64,000 nucleotides of DNA from Bacteroides intestinalis DSM 17393 (GTDB lineage Bacteria; Bacteroidota; Bacteroidia; Bacteroidales; Bacteroidaceae), in the NCBI RefSeq assembly GCF_000172175.1, contig NZ_ABJL02000007.1:1364001-1428000 (forward strand), given 5' to 3'. Positions 34,499-43,857 of the stretch are shown piece by piece; the stretch's first letter is position 1, and each line of letters begins with the position of its first letter. Under the pieces are notes generated by a model, which searched no databases, had not been told where the DNA came from, and was given only the letters and a program-made list of their open reading frames with translations. The position numbers and the translations under genes were made by a program.

Positions 34499-35800
34499 AT
34501 GAATGAAAAGCTGAACATACAGAATTTAATAGAATTGCTTGCCGAAAAGCATGGCATGGATAAAACGGATGCTGAGAGCTTCGTGAAAGAATTTTTCCAG
34601 TTGATTGAAGAATCGTTGGAGAGCGATAAGTATGTGAAGATTAAAGGCTTGGGTACATTTAAGCTGATTGACGTGGATAGTCGTGAAAGCGTAAATATAA
34701 ATACGGGCGAACGTTTTGAAATACAAGGACATACAAAGGTTTCATTTACTCCGGAGCCAACTTTAAAAGATTTGATAAACAAACCTTTTTCGCATTTTGA
34801 AACTGTGGTATTGAATGATGAAACAGTGTTAGAAGATACACCGGTGGAGGATAATTCTGAGGAAGAGGAAAAAGATGAAAATTTTGTAGAGCCTGAAAGT
34901 TCTACAGTTGTTGTAGAATCACAGGTTGTTGTTCAGGAGACGGCTAAAGGAAATATAGAAGAGTCGATAGAAGAGGCTGTTGAGATTACAGAGGAATCCA
35001 TAGAAAGTATAGAGGAAGTGGCTGAAGTAATTGAAGAGAAAACTGAAATTGCTGAAGAAAAATTGATGGAGACAGCTGAAGAAGAAGTGATTCAGACTGT
35101 TGAGGAAACCGTAGAGGATATAAAAGAAGAACCAGTTTCGGAAGAAACGCCTTCTGTTTATCAGGCTGAATCGGCTCTTCCGTCCGAGGAAGAAGATTTA
35201 GTGCCTACTTATGAGGTTCCTGAGCCTCCATCACCTCCTGTGAATAAAGCAGGCAGTTCCACCATGAAGTTTTTTATCGGAATTGTAGTGCTTGTAGTAT
35301 TATTGTGTGTAGGTGCTGTTACTTTTATGTATTATCCGGATTTACTGGATAGGATGTCTACGCCATCAACAGAGAAAGTTGCTGATGAAAAGGTGGAGAA
35401 GCCGGCCGTTCCGGTCGCTCTGACGGATAGTATTGTTCGAAAAGATACCACAACTGTGGTTGCGAAGAAAGATACTGTGGCAGAAGTTGTTACTCCTAAA
35501 GTTGTTGAAGAGCCGAAACCGGTTGCAAAACAGGGGACTCCTGCTACTGCTCCTAAAAAAGAGACAAAGAAAGCTGCTGCAACTCCTTTTGAGCCAGACT
35601 CTGTAAATTATAAGATTGTAGGAACGAAAGCTACTCATACTATCCAGGAAGGAGAAACTCTGACAAAGGTTGCACTTCGCTTTTACGGGACTAAGGCCCT
35701 GTGGCCCTATATTGTGAAGTATAATTCGGGTGTTATAAAGAATCCCGATCATGTGCCGTATGGTACTGTAATCAAGATACCGGAGCTTGAAAAGAAATAA
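34499..35800 (+). CDS. HU-domain / transmembrane / LysM fusion protein
   Basis: 433 aa. Residues 1-95 are an HU-like DNA-binding domain (KIKGLGTFKLIDVDSRESVNINTGERFEI). About 100-240 is a Glu-rich, low-complexity linker, followed by a Pro patch (EPPSPPV). One membrane helix spans about 257-279 (FFIGIVVLVVLLCVGAVTF). After a Lys/Pro/Val linker comes a LysM domain (about 379-430: HTIQEGETLTKVALRFYG...NPDHVPYGTVIKIP). Predicted topology: HU in the cytosol, LysM in the periplasm on peptidoglycan. It may tie nucleoid to cell wall, but this is inference; Bacteroidetes HU-SPOR fusions are the nearest parallel. Confidence 0.88.
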   Translation: MNEKLNIQNLIELLAEKHGMDKTDAESFVKEFFQLIEESLESDKYVKIKGLGTFKLIDVDSRESVNINTGERFEIQGHTKVSFTPEPTLKDLINKPFSHFETVVLNDETVLEDTPVEDNSEEEEKDENFVEPESSTVVVESQVVVQETAKGNIEESIEEAVEITEESIESIEEVAEVIEEKTEIAEEKLMETAEEEVIQTVEETVEDIKEEPVSEETPSVYQAESALPSEEEDLVPTYEVPEPPSPPVNKAGSSTMKFFIGIVVLVVLLCVGAVTFMYYPDLLDRMSTPSTEKVADEKVEKPAVPVALTDSIVRKDTTTVVAKKDTVAEVVTPKVVEEPKPVAKQGTPATAPKKETKKAAATPFEPDSVNYKIVGTKATHTIQEGETLTKVALRFYGTKALWPYIVKYNSGVIKNPDHVPYGTVIKIPELEKK

Positions 35801-35812
35801 AAGAAAATATTG

Positions 35813-35850
35813 CACCCCTGCAAGTTGATAATACTTCACTTGCAGGGGTG
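35813..35850 (+). terminator. Terminator after the HU-LysM gene
   Basis: CACCCCTGCAAGT and ACTTGCAGGGGTG form a perfect 13-bp stem with a 12-nt loop, 12 bp after the stop. The following T-run is short (ATTT). Confidence 0.75.
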
Positions 35851-35958
35851 ATTTGCTATTTATTCCTGTCTGCGAATTTGAAATTCTTTTCAGAAACTAT
35901 TGTTAACTACTAAACTCTATGAAAGTAGTTTAATCTAATTGTTTTTTAATAAAAATTA

Positions 35959-35990
35959 GTTGGTATGGTTAATTTATTCCTGTACTTTTG
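35959..35990 (+). promoter_or_regulatory. Promoter of the Bat operon
   Basis: GTTG (35959-35962), 20 bp, TACTTTTG (35983-35990), followed by a 74-bp leader before the MoxR ATG at 36065. Confidence 0.6.
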
Positions 35991-36064
35991 GGAGCGAAAA
36001 AAATAATTACCAGTAGCATACTGGAGAAATCAATGGAATTTAAACAATAAAAATAATAGTATTT

Positions 36065-37060
36065 ATGGCTGAAACAATTGATATCCGCGAACTGAACGAG
36101 CGGATTGAAAGACAAAGTTCTTTTGTTACCAACCTTACTGCTGGTATGGACCAGATCATCGTAGGACAAAAACATCTGGTAGAGTCATTGTTAATCGGTT
36201 TGCTGTCTGATGGACACGTATTATTAGAAGGTGTGCCCGGTTTGGCAAAGACATTGGCGATTAAGACGCTTGCCTCATTGATCGATGCACAATACAGTCG
36301 TGTACAGTTTACTCCCGATTTGCTGCCTGCTGACGTTATCGGTACAATGGTTTACAGTCAGAAAGACGAAACGTTCCAAGTAAAGAAAGGACCTGTTTTT
36401 GCCAACTTCGTTTTGGCAGATGAAATTAACCGTGCTCCGGCTAAGGTACAGAGTGCTTTGCTGGAAGCGATGCAGGAACGTCAGGTAACTATTGGTACGG
36501 AAACATTCCCGTTGCCCGAACCTTTCCTTGTACTTGCTACACAGAATCCTATTGAGCAGGAAGGTACTTATCCGCTGCCTGAAGCACAGGTGGACCGTTT
36601 CATGCTGAAAGTGGTTATCGACTATCCGAAGATAGAAGAAGAAAAAATGATTATCCGCCAGAATATCAATGGCGATAAATTCAATGTGAAGCCTATTCTG
36701 AAAGCTCAGGAGATTATTGAAGCACGTAAAGTTGTTCGTCAGGTATATCTGGATGAGAAGATTGAACGCTACATTGTTGATATTGTATTTGCTACCCGTT
36801 ATCCGGAGAAATATGATCTGAAGGAACTGAAAGATATGATTGGTTTCGGTGGTTCTCCCCGTGCCTCTATCAATCTGGCATTAGCTGCCCGTACTTATGC
36901 TTTCATCAAACGTCGTGGTTATGTGATTCCTGAAGATGTTCGTGCCGTGGCTCATGACGTATTGCGTCATCGTATCGGATTGACTTATGAAGCAGAGGCC
37001 AGCAACCTGACTTCTGACGAGATCATCAGCAAAATACTGAATAAGGTTGAAGTACCTTAA
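36065..37060 (+). CDS. MoxR-family AAA+ ATPase
   Basis: 331 aa. Walker A GVPGLAKT, Walker B VLADEINRAPAK, and the sensor-1 stretch VLATQNPIEQEGTYPLPEAQ that is almost invariant in MoxR proteins. MoxR ATPases work as chaperones for neighbouring VWA-domain proteins. It is the first gene of the Bat operon, followed by a DUF58 gene after a 129-bp gap that contains a hairpin and a 22-bp tandem repeat. Confidence 0.96.
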   Translation: MAETIDIRELNERIERQSSFVTNLTAGMDQIIVGQKHLVESLLIGLLSDGHVLLEGVPGLAKTLAIKTLASLIDAQYSRVQFTPDLLPADVIGTMVYSQKDETFQVKKGPVFANFVLADEINRAPAKVQSALLEAMQERQVTIGTETFPLPEPFLVLATQNPIEQEGTYPLPEAQVDRFMLKVVIDYPKIEEEKMIIRQNINGDKFNVKPILKAQEIIEARKVVRQVYLDEKIERYIVDIVFATRYPEKYDLKELKDMIGFGGSPRASINLALAARTYAFIKRRGYVIPEDVRAVAHDVLRHRIGLTYEAEASNLTSDEIISKILNKVEVP

Positions 37061-37080
37061 TTAAGTAAGCATTTTTAAAA

Positions 37081-37156
37081 AGGTCTTCCGAGACCTGTTA
37101 ATAAATGGTGTGAACGTTTTTAAAGAATCTTGCCAACGTTTTTAAAGAACGTTGCC
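37081..37156. repeat. Hairpin and 22-bp tandem duplication between moxR and DUF58 genes
   Basis: AGGTCT-TCCG-AGACCT forms a small hairpin (37081-37096). Two adjacent 22-bp copies follow (37113-37134 and 37135-37156), each starting AACGTTTTTAAAGAA and ending TTGCC, differing at two positions. They lie 34 bp before the DUF58 start. Confidence 0.6.
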
Positions 37157-37189
37157 GGTATTTATTAACGGAATTATTTAACGATATAG

Positions 37190-38059
37190 ATGGAAACAAG
37201 TGAACTGTTAAAAAAAGTCCGTCAGATTGAAATCAAGACGCGCGGATTATCCAACAATATCTTTGCTGGCCAGTATCATTCGGCCTTCAAGGGTAGGGGT
37301 ATGGCATTTTCCGAGGTACGCGAATATCAGTTTGGCGATGACATACGCGACATTGACTGGAACGTGACCGCTCGCTTCAATAAGCCTTACGTGAAGGTGT
37401 TCGAAGAAGAGCGCGAGCTGACCGTTATGTTGCTGGTGGATGTTTCCGGTAGTTTGGAATTCGGTACGGTGAAGCAGATGAAAAAGGATATGGTGACGGA
37501 AATAGCTGCAACGTTGGCTTTTTCGGCTATACAAAACAACGATAAAATCGGGGTTATCTTTTTCTCTGACCGGATAGAGAAATTCATTCCGCCTAAGAAA
37601 GGGCGTAAGCATATCTTATATATTATTCGCGAACTGATTGACTTTAAAGCGGAGAGTCGAAGGACTGATATCCGGCTCGGACTGGAATATCTGACAAACG
37701 TGATGAAGCGTCGTTGTACAGCCTTCCTGTTATCCGATTTCATCGATCAGGGGAACTTTAAGAATGCAATGACTATCGCCAACCGGAAACATGATATGGT
37801 GGCTATCCAGGTGTATGACCGCAGGGTAGAGGAACTGCCGGCTATCGGTTTGATGAAAATAAAGGATGCTGAGACCGGACATGAGCAGTGGATTGATACT
37901 TCGTCGCGTGCTGTTCGTCGTGCTCATCACGACTGGTGGGTGAATAAACAGGTGGAACTGAACGAAACATTCACTAAAAGTAATGTCGATAATGTGTCGG
38001 TACGCACCGATCAGGACTATGTCAAAGCATTGATGAATTTGTTTGCGAAACGAAATTAA
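37190..38059 (+). CDS. DUF58 protein (VWA-like), Bat operon
   Basis: 289 aa, no signal peptide or membrane helix. The DUF58 core motif FSEVREYQFGDDIRDIDWNVTAR is present, followed by a VWA-like fold with MIDAS-type DVSGS. DUF58 proteins regularly follow MoxR and are thought to be its cytosolic partners. It stands 8 bp before the next gene, which shows operon continuity. Confidence 0.93.
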   Translation: METSELLKKVRQIEIKTRGLSNNIFAGQYHSAFKGRGMAFSEVREYQFGDDIRDIDWNVTARFNKPYVKVFEEERELTVMLLVDVSGSLEFGTVKQMKKDMVTEIAATLAFSAIQNNDKIGVIFFSDRIEKFIPPKKGRKHILYIIRELIDFKAESRRTDIRLGLEYLTNVMKRRCTAFLLSDFIDQGNFKNAMTIANRKHDMVAIQVYDRRVEELPAIGLMKIKDAETGHEQWIDTSSRAVRRAHHDWWVNKQVELNETFTKSNVDNVSVRTDQDYVKALMNLFAKRN

Positions 38060-38067
38060 TCGGAAAA

Positions 38068-39147
38068 ATGAAAAGATATCTATTTCTGATAACCCTATTG
38101 GGGATGTTGACTGGCAAGGCAGTGGCTCAGTCGGTAACAGTAGATGCTACCATTGATTCTCTGCAAATTTATATCGGTGACCAGGCGAAGATTAAACTTC
38201 AGGTAGCCTTGGATGCCGATAAACGGGCTATTTTCCCTGTTTATACGGATACACTGGTAAGTGGTGTGGAGATTATAGATGTTGCAAAGCCGGATACGCA
38301 GTATATAAATGATGATAAACGAATGCTGATTACGCAGGAGTATACTGTTACATCATTCGACTCGGCATTGTATTATCTGCCACCGATGGAAGTATTGGTG
38401 GATAATAAGGCATATCGTTCGAAGGCATTGGCACTGAAGGTATATTCGATGAATGTGCCATTGGATCCAGAGAATCCGGAACAGTTTTTTGGTCCGAAGA
38501 CAGTAATGCAACCTCCTTTTGTGTGGGAAGATTGGTATGGGATTATCACCTGTGGCATATTGCTTATTCCGATTGCATTATTACTTATCTATCTGATCAT
38601 GCGTATCTGTGACAATAAACCTATCATCCGTAAGGTAAAGGTTGAACCGAAGTTACCTCCGCATCAGATGGCGATGAAAGAAATAGAGCGTATCAAAGGG
38701 GAAAAAGTATGGCAAAAGGGACAGCCGAAGGAGTATTACACGGAATTGACAGATATTTTGCGTACGTATATTAAAGAGCGTTTTGGTTTCAATGCTTTGG
38801 AAATGACCTCTTCGGAGATTATAGAAAAGCTGCTTGAAATGCAAGATAAAGAAGCTATTGCAGATTTACGTTCTCTTTTTGAGACTGCCGATTTGGTGAA
38901 GTTCGCTAAACATAATCCGTTGATGAACGAAAATGATGCGAATCTGATCAATGCCATTGAATTTATCAATGAAACCAAGGAGAAAGAAGTGGAGAATGCA
39001 AAACCGCAACCCACTGAAATTACCATCATTGAGAAACGTTCATTGCGTACTAAAATATTGCTGGGCATAGGCATCGTAGTATTGTCGGTTGCCTTGATTG
39101 GTTCGTTCGTTTATATTGGAATGCAGTTATACAATTATTTTGCGTAG
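38068..39147 (+). CDS. Bat-operon membrane protein with periplasmic beta domain
   Basis: 359 aa. A signal peptide (1-20) is followed by a periplasmic beta domain resembling the first part of BatD (SVTVDATIDSLQIYIGDQAKIKLQV), a membrane helix near 156-178, a cytosolic helical domain (about 190-310) and a second membrane helix near the C-terminus. It is regularly found between DUF58 and BatA in Bacteroides; its own role is unknown. The cytosolic part could interact with MoxR or DUF58. Confidence 0.8.
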   Translation: MKRYLFLITLLGMLTGKAVAQSVTVDATIDSLQIYIGDQAKIKLQVALDADKRAIFPVYTDTLVSGVEIIDVAKPDTQYINDDKRMLITQEYTVTSFDSALYYLPPMEVLVDNKAYRSKALALKVYSMNVPLDPENPEQFFGPKTVMQPPFVWEDWYGIITCGILLIPIALLLIYLIMRICDNKPIIRKVKVEPKLPPHQMAMKEIERIKGEKVWQKGQPKEYYTELTDILRTYIKERFGFNALEMTSSEIIEKLLEMQDKEAIADLRSLFETADLVKFAKHNPLMNENDANLINAIEFINETKEKEVENAKPQPTEITIIEKRSLRTKILLGIGIVVLSVALIGSFVYIGMQLYNYFA

Positions 39148-39205
39148 TAGTAGAATTTAAGGGTAACTCCAATCTTAAATAGTAAATTGTTAAATAGTAA
39201 ATACA

Positions 39206-40189
39206 ATGGTTTTTGCCAATATTGAATATTTGTTTTTGCTGCTGTTGCTTATACCTTATATAGTATGGTATATCATGAGGCGGAGGAATAATGAAGCTAC
39301 ACTTCAGATTTCGGATGCTCGTGTATATGCTCATACGCCGAAGAGTTATAAGAACTATTTGTTGCATGTGCCTTTTATGTTACGGATTATTGCTTTGGCA
39401 TTGATTATCGTAGTGTTGGCGCGTCCTCAAACTACTAATAGCTGGCAAAACAGTGAAATTGAAGGTATAGATATTATGATGGCCATCGACGTATCTACCA
39501 GTATGCTGGCAGAGGATTTGAAACCGAATCGTCTGGAAGCTGCTAAAGATGTGGCTGCGGAGTTTATTAATGGTCGGCCCAATGATAATATCGGTATAAC
39601 TTTATTTGCCGGTGAAAGTTTTACGCAATGTCCGTTGACGGTGGATCATGCAGTGCTTCTGAATCTGTTTCAAGGCATTAAGTGTGGTATTATTGAAGAT
39701 GGAACAGCAGTCGGTATGGGTATTGCTAATGCCGTTACCCGCTTGAAAGACAGTAAAGCGAAGTCTAAAGTAATCATTCTGTTGACGGATGGTACAAATA
39801 ATAAAGGAGATATATCTCCGCTGACTGCGGCAGAAATAGCTAAGAGTTTTGGTATTCGTGTTTATACTATTGGTGTAGGTACGAACGGAATGGCTCCGTA
39901 TCCTTATCCGGTGGGTAACACTGTGCAGTATGTCAATATGCCGGTGGAGATTGATGAAAAGACACTGACGCAGATTGCGGCTACCACAGAAGGTAATTAT
40001 TTCCGTGCCACCAGTAATTCTAAGCTGAAAGAGGTATATGAGGAGATTGATAAGTTGGAGAAAACCAAGTTGAATGTGAAGGAATACAGCAAGCGCCAGG
40101 AAGAATACCGTTGGTTTGCTTTGGCGGCATTCTTGTGCGTGTTACTTGAAGTATTGCTTCGTAATTCTATCTTGAAGAAGATACCTTAA
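39206..40189 (+). CDS. batA: BatA-like VWA-domain membrane protein
   Basis: 327 aa. Two N-terminal membrane helices (about 5-22 and 55-75), a VWA domain with complete MIDAS DVSTS starting at D95, and a C-terminal membrane helix. Bat proteins were linked to aerotolerance in B. fragilis and are thought to maintain envelope integrity under stress. Paralogous to the next gene. Confidence 0.92.
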   Translation: MVFANIEYLFLLLLLIPYIVWYIMRRRNNEATLQISDARVYAHTPKSYKNYLLHVPFMLRIIALALIIVVLARPQTTNSWQNSEIEGIDIMMAIDVSTSMLAEDLKPNRLEAAKDVAAEFINGRPNDNIGITLFAGESFTQCPLTVDHAVLLNLFQGIKCGIIEDGTAVGMGIANAVTRLKDSKAKSKVIILLTDGTNNKGDISPLTAAEIAKSFGIRVYTIGVGTNGMAPYPYPVGNTVQYVNMPVEIDEKTLTQIAATTEGNYFRATSNSKLKEVYEEIDKLEKTKLNVKEYSKRQEEYRWFALAAFLCVLLEVLLRNSILKKIP

Positions 40190-40231
40190 AACAATGCATT
40201 AATTGTAAATTACTAAATTGTACATAGAAAG

Positions 40232-41278
40232 ATGTTTCGATTTGAAGAACCTACATATTTATACCTGTTGCTCCTGTTGCCTTTCTTGGCGGCTTTCTAC
40301 CTGTACTCCAATTATCGGAGACGGAAAGCGATCCGCAAGTTTGGCGACCCGGTGCTAATGGCACAGTTGATGCCGGATGTATCTAAATATCGTCCGGATG
40401 TGAAGTTTTGGCTGGTGTTTGCTGCAATCGGACTGTTTGCTGTATTGCTGGCACGTCCGCAGTTTGGCTCTAAGTTGGAGACTGTGAAGCGTCAGGGAGT
40501 AGAGGTAATGATTGCGTTGGATATTTCTAACTCTATGTTGGCACAAGATGTACAACCCAGTCGTCTGGAGAAGGCCAAGAGACTGGTAGCACAATTGGTT
40601 GACAAGATGGAGAATGATAAGGTAGGTATGATTGTGTTTGCCGGTGATGCCTTTACACAGTTGCCTATTACAAGCGATTATATTTCTGCCAAGATGTTTT
40701 TGGAATCTATTAATCCGTCGTTGATATCCAAGCAGGGTACGGCTATCGGTGCAGCTATTAATCTGGCTACCCGCAGTTTTACACCCCAGGAAGGAGTAGG
40801 GCGTGCCGTCATCGTTATTACTGACGGTGAAAACCATGAAGGCGGAGCTGTGGAAGCTGCCAAGGCTGCTGCAGAAAAAGGTATTCAAGTCAGTGTTCTG
40901 GGTGTGGGTATGCCTGATGGTGCACCTATCCCCGTAGAAGGAACCAATGACTTCCGCCGTGACCGTGATGGAAACGTGGTTGTAACCCGCTTGAATGAGC
41001 AGATGTGTCAGGAAATAGCTCAGGCAGGAGATGGGATTTATGTGCGTGTAGACAACTCAAATGCTGCACAAAAGGTGATTGCTCAGGAGATTAATAAAAT
41101 GGCGAAAGCGGATGTAGAAACACAGGTTTATACAGAGTTCAACGAACAATTCCAGGCTGTTGCATGGATTATATTGTTACTGTTGTTGGCTGAAATGCTG
41201 ATTTTGGAACGTAAAAACCCGTTATTCCGTAATATCCATCTGTTTAAAAAGGAAGAAAGGTATGATGATGAGAAATAG
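40232..41278 (+). CDS. batB: BatB-like VWA-domain membrane protein
   Basis: 348 aa with the same layout as BatA: N-terminal membrane helices (about 8-24 and 56-75), a VWA domain with MIDAS DISNS (D97), and a C-terminal helix followed by a basic/acidic tail. The last 17 bp overlap the batC start, so translation is coupled. Probably pairs with BatA at the inner membrane. Confidence 0.92.
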   Translation: MFRFEEPTYLYLLLLLPFLAAFYLYSNYRRRKAIRKFGDPVLMAQLMPDVSKYRPDVKFWLVFAAIGLFAVLLARPQFGSKLETVKRQGVEVMIALDISNSMLAQDVQPSRLEKAKRLVAQLVDKMENDKVGMIVFAGDAFTQLPITSDYISAKMFLESINPSLISKQGTAIGAAINLATRSFTPQEGVGRAVIVITDGENHEGGAVEAAKAAAEKGIQVSVLGVGMPDGAPIPVEGTNDFRRDRDGNVVVTRLNEQMCQEIAQAGDGIYVRVDNSNAAQKVIAQEINKMAKADVETQVYTEFNEQFQAVAWIILLLLLAEMLILERKNPLFRNIHLFKKEERYDDEK

Positions 41279-41978
41279 AACTATCGGAATTATCTTGCTG
41301 CTACTGACGGCTATTTCAGTTTCTGCACAGAAAGCGGAACGCGACTATATTCGTAAGGGAAACCGTGCTTATAAAGATAGTACGTATGTAAATGCTGAAG
41401 TGAATTATCGGAAGGCTATTGATGTGAATCCGAAGTCGGCGATATCCATGTATAATCTGGGTAATACGCTTATGCAACAGAATAAGTTGCAGGAGGCTAT
41501 GGAGCAGTTTGTTGCTGCCACTAAAATGGAGAAAGATAAGGGTAATCTTGCTCAAATCTATCATAATATGGGAGTAATATTCCACTCCGGTAAGGATTAT
41601 GCCAAAGCTGTGGAAGCATACAAAGAGTCACTACGTAATAATCCGAAAGATAACGAGACGCGTTATAACTTGGCTTTGGCTCAGAAAATGTTGAAAGATC
41701 AGGAACAGAATCAGCAGAATCAAGACCAAAACCAAGATCAGAATCAGGACAAAAAGGAGCAGGAAAAAGAACAAGATAAAGACAAACAAGACCAAAATCA
41801 ACAAGATCAGCAGAACCAGGATCAACAGCAGCAACCTCCTCAGCCACAAGAAAATCAGATGTCAAAGGAAAATGCAGAACAGCTTTTGAAGTCGGTGATG
41901 CAGGATGAGAAAGATGTACAGGATAAGGTGAAAAAACAGCAAGTTATCCAGGGTGGTCGTTTGGAAAAGGATTGGTAA
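41262..41978 (+). CDS. batC: BatC-like TPR lipoprotein/secreted protein
   Basis: 238 aa from the first of three Met codons (the ATG at 41268 is an alternative). A signal-like N-terminus (about 1-22) precedes two to three TPR motifs (about 28-140), then a low-complexity stretch of Gln, Asp, Asn and Lys (about 147-200) and a short helical end. Periplasmic scaffold of the Bat system by family knowledge. The low-complexity region is likely to vary in length between strains. Confidence 0.88.
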   Translation: MMMRNRTIGIILLLLTAISVSAQKAERDYIRKGNRAYKDSTYVNAEVNYRKAIDVNPKSAISMYNLGNTLMQQNKLQEAMEQFVAATKMEKDKGNLAQIYHNMGVIFHSGKDYAKAVEAYKESLRNNPKDNETRYNLALAQKMLKDQEQNQQNQDQNQDQNQDKKEQEKEQDKDKQDQNQQDQQNQDQQQQPPQPQENQMSKENAEQLLKSVMQDEKDVQDKVKKQQVIQGGRLEKDW

Positions 41979-42000
41979 ATAATAAAAGATACGATAATAT

Positions 42001-43845
42001 ATGAGAAAATTGATTTTCTTATGGATAGCACTGGTAGTAGTCAGTCTGCAAGCTTTGGCTGATGACAAGGTGTCATTTACCGCATCAGCTCCTGATGCTG
42101 TAGCGGTGGGAGACCAGTTCAGACTGGCATATACAGTGACTACACAGAAGGTGAGAGATTTCCGTGCTCCCTCTATTAAGGGATTTGACGTACTGATGGG
42201 TCCCAGTCGCTCTCAGCAAAGTAGTATGCAAATAGTTAATGGGGTATCGACCTCAACCAGCAGTATTACTTTCACTTATATACTGATGGCTACTGCTGAG
42301 GGTAGTTTCACAATTCCGGGAGCTACAATTACAGCCGATGGTAATCAGATGGTTTCTAATTCTGTGCAAATCAAGGTTCTGCCTGCAGATCAGGCCGGAG
42401 CAGCTTCTTCAGGCAGAGGTAATAGTAGCCAGCAGGGTAATACCAGCCGTGCTTCTTCAGGAACTTCTGTTTCCAATCAGGACCTCTTTATTTTGCCTAC
42501 TATTAGTAAGACCAATGTGTATGAACAAGAAGCATTCTTGCTGACTTATAAAATTTACACTCTGGTTGACCTTCGCGGTTTTGACAATGTTAAACTTCCT
42601 GATTTTAAGGGATTTCATTCACAAGAAGTAGAACTTCCGGGTGATAGAAAATGGAGCTTGGAACATTATAAGGGACGGAATTATCAAACTACCGTTTACC
42701 GGCAATTTGTGCTGTTTCCGCAGCAGTCTGGTAATTTGACTATTGATCCGGCACGTTTTGATGCTTCTATAGCTAAAGCTACTCATGTATCTGATCCGTT
42801 TGAAGCTTTCTTTAATGGTGGCAGTAACTACATTGAAGTCAAAAAGACATTGATGACACCGAAACTAACTGTAGATGTGAAGCCTTTACCGGGTGATAAA
42901 CCTGCTGATTTCTCCGGTGGAGTGGGAGAGTTTAGCATTTCTTCTTCCATTAATAGTACTAATGTAAAGACAAACGATGCTGTAACTATTAAACTTGTCA
43001 TTTCCGGTACAGGTAATTTGAAGTTGATAGGTGATCCTGAGGTGAAATTCCCAGATGACTTCGAGGTATATGACCCTAAAGTTGATAATAAATTCAGGCT
43101 GACAAGTGCAGGACTTTCGGGCAGTAAGGTTATTGAATATCTGGCTATTCCGCGTAATGCCGGAACATTTAAAATACCAGCGGTGAAATTCAGCTATTTT
43201 GATATCAAATCCCGTACTTATAAGATATTGACTACCGAAGAGTATGAATTGCATGTAGAGAAAGGTGAAGGAAATGCAGCTCAAACTATTGCTAACTTTA
43301 CGAATAAAGAGGATTTGAAAGTCCTGAATGAGGATATTCGCTTCATCAAGCAAAATGATGTGACGCTTTCTCAAAAGGGAGACTTCTTCTTTGACTCTAT
43401 GTTGTACTGGTTGCTCTATTTAGTACCTGGCGTTGCGTTTATCATTTTCTTTATCATTTACCGTAAACAGATATCTGCTAATGCTAATGTTGCGAAAATG
43501 CGTACGAAAAAGGCAAATAAGGTTGCTGTTAAACGTATGAAGTTAGCTGGTAAGTTGTTGGCTGAGAATAAAAAAGATGTTTTCTATGACGAAGTCTTGA
43601 AGGCTCTTTGGGGATATATAAGCGATAAATTGAATATTCCGGTTTCTCGACTTTCAAAAGATAATATTGAAGAGGAACTTCGTAAATATGGAGTGGAGGA
43701 TGCTTTGATTAAAGAATTCTTGGCAGCATTGAATGATTGTGAGTTTGCACGTTTTGCTCCTGGCGATGATAATCAGGCTATGGATAAAGTCTATTCGGCT
43801 TCATTAGCAGTAATAAGTAAAATGGAGAATTCGATTAAACATTAA
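42001..43845 (+). CDS. batD: BatD-like membrane protein
   Basis: 614 aa. Signal peptide about 1-20, long periplasmic region of beta-sandwich repeats (BatD/oxygen-tolerance domain, about 25-440), a Ser/Gly-rich linker near 135-160, one membrane helix (about 465-485, YWLLYLVPGVAFIIFFIIY) and a cytosolic C-terminal helical domain. Large structural member of the Bat complex. It lies 22 bp after batC and 12 bp before batE. Confidence 0.93.
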   Translation: MRKLIFLWIALVVVSLQALADDKVSFTASAPDAVAVGDQFRLAYTVTTQKVRDFRAPSIKGFDVLMGPSRSQQSSMQIVNGVSTSTSSITFTYILMATAEGSFTIPGATITADGNQMVSNSVQIKVLPADQAGAASSGRGNSSQQGNTSRASSGTSVSNQDLFILPTISKTNVYEQEAFLLTYKIYTLVDLRGFDNVKLPDFKGFHSQEVELPGDRKWSLEHYKGRNYQTTVYRQFVLFPQQSGNLTIDPARFDASIAKATHVSDPFEAFFNGGSNYIEVKKTLMTPKLTVDVKPLPGDKPADFSGGVGEFSISSSINSTNVKTNDAVTIKLVISGTGNLKLIGDPEVKFPDDFEVYDPKVDNKFRLTSAGLSGSKVIEYLAIPRNAGTFKIPAVKFSYFDIKSRTYKILTTEEYELHVEKGEGNAAQTIANFTNKEDLKVLNEDIRFIKQNDVTLSQKGDFFFDSMLYWLLYLVPGVAFIIFFIIYRKQISANANVAKMRTKKANKVAVKRMKLAGKLLAENKKDVFYDEVLKALWGYISDKLNIPVSRLSKDNIEEELRKYGVEDALIKEFLAALNDCEFARFAPGDDNQAMDKVYSASLAVISKMENSIKH

Positions 43846-43857
43846 TTAGGAGGTTAT

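Noticed and set aside
41521..41865. Minus-strand ORFs opposite batC
   Set aside because: Leu/Val/Ile-rich runs arise from the antisense of the Gln/Asp/Lys low-complexity region of batC.
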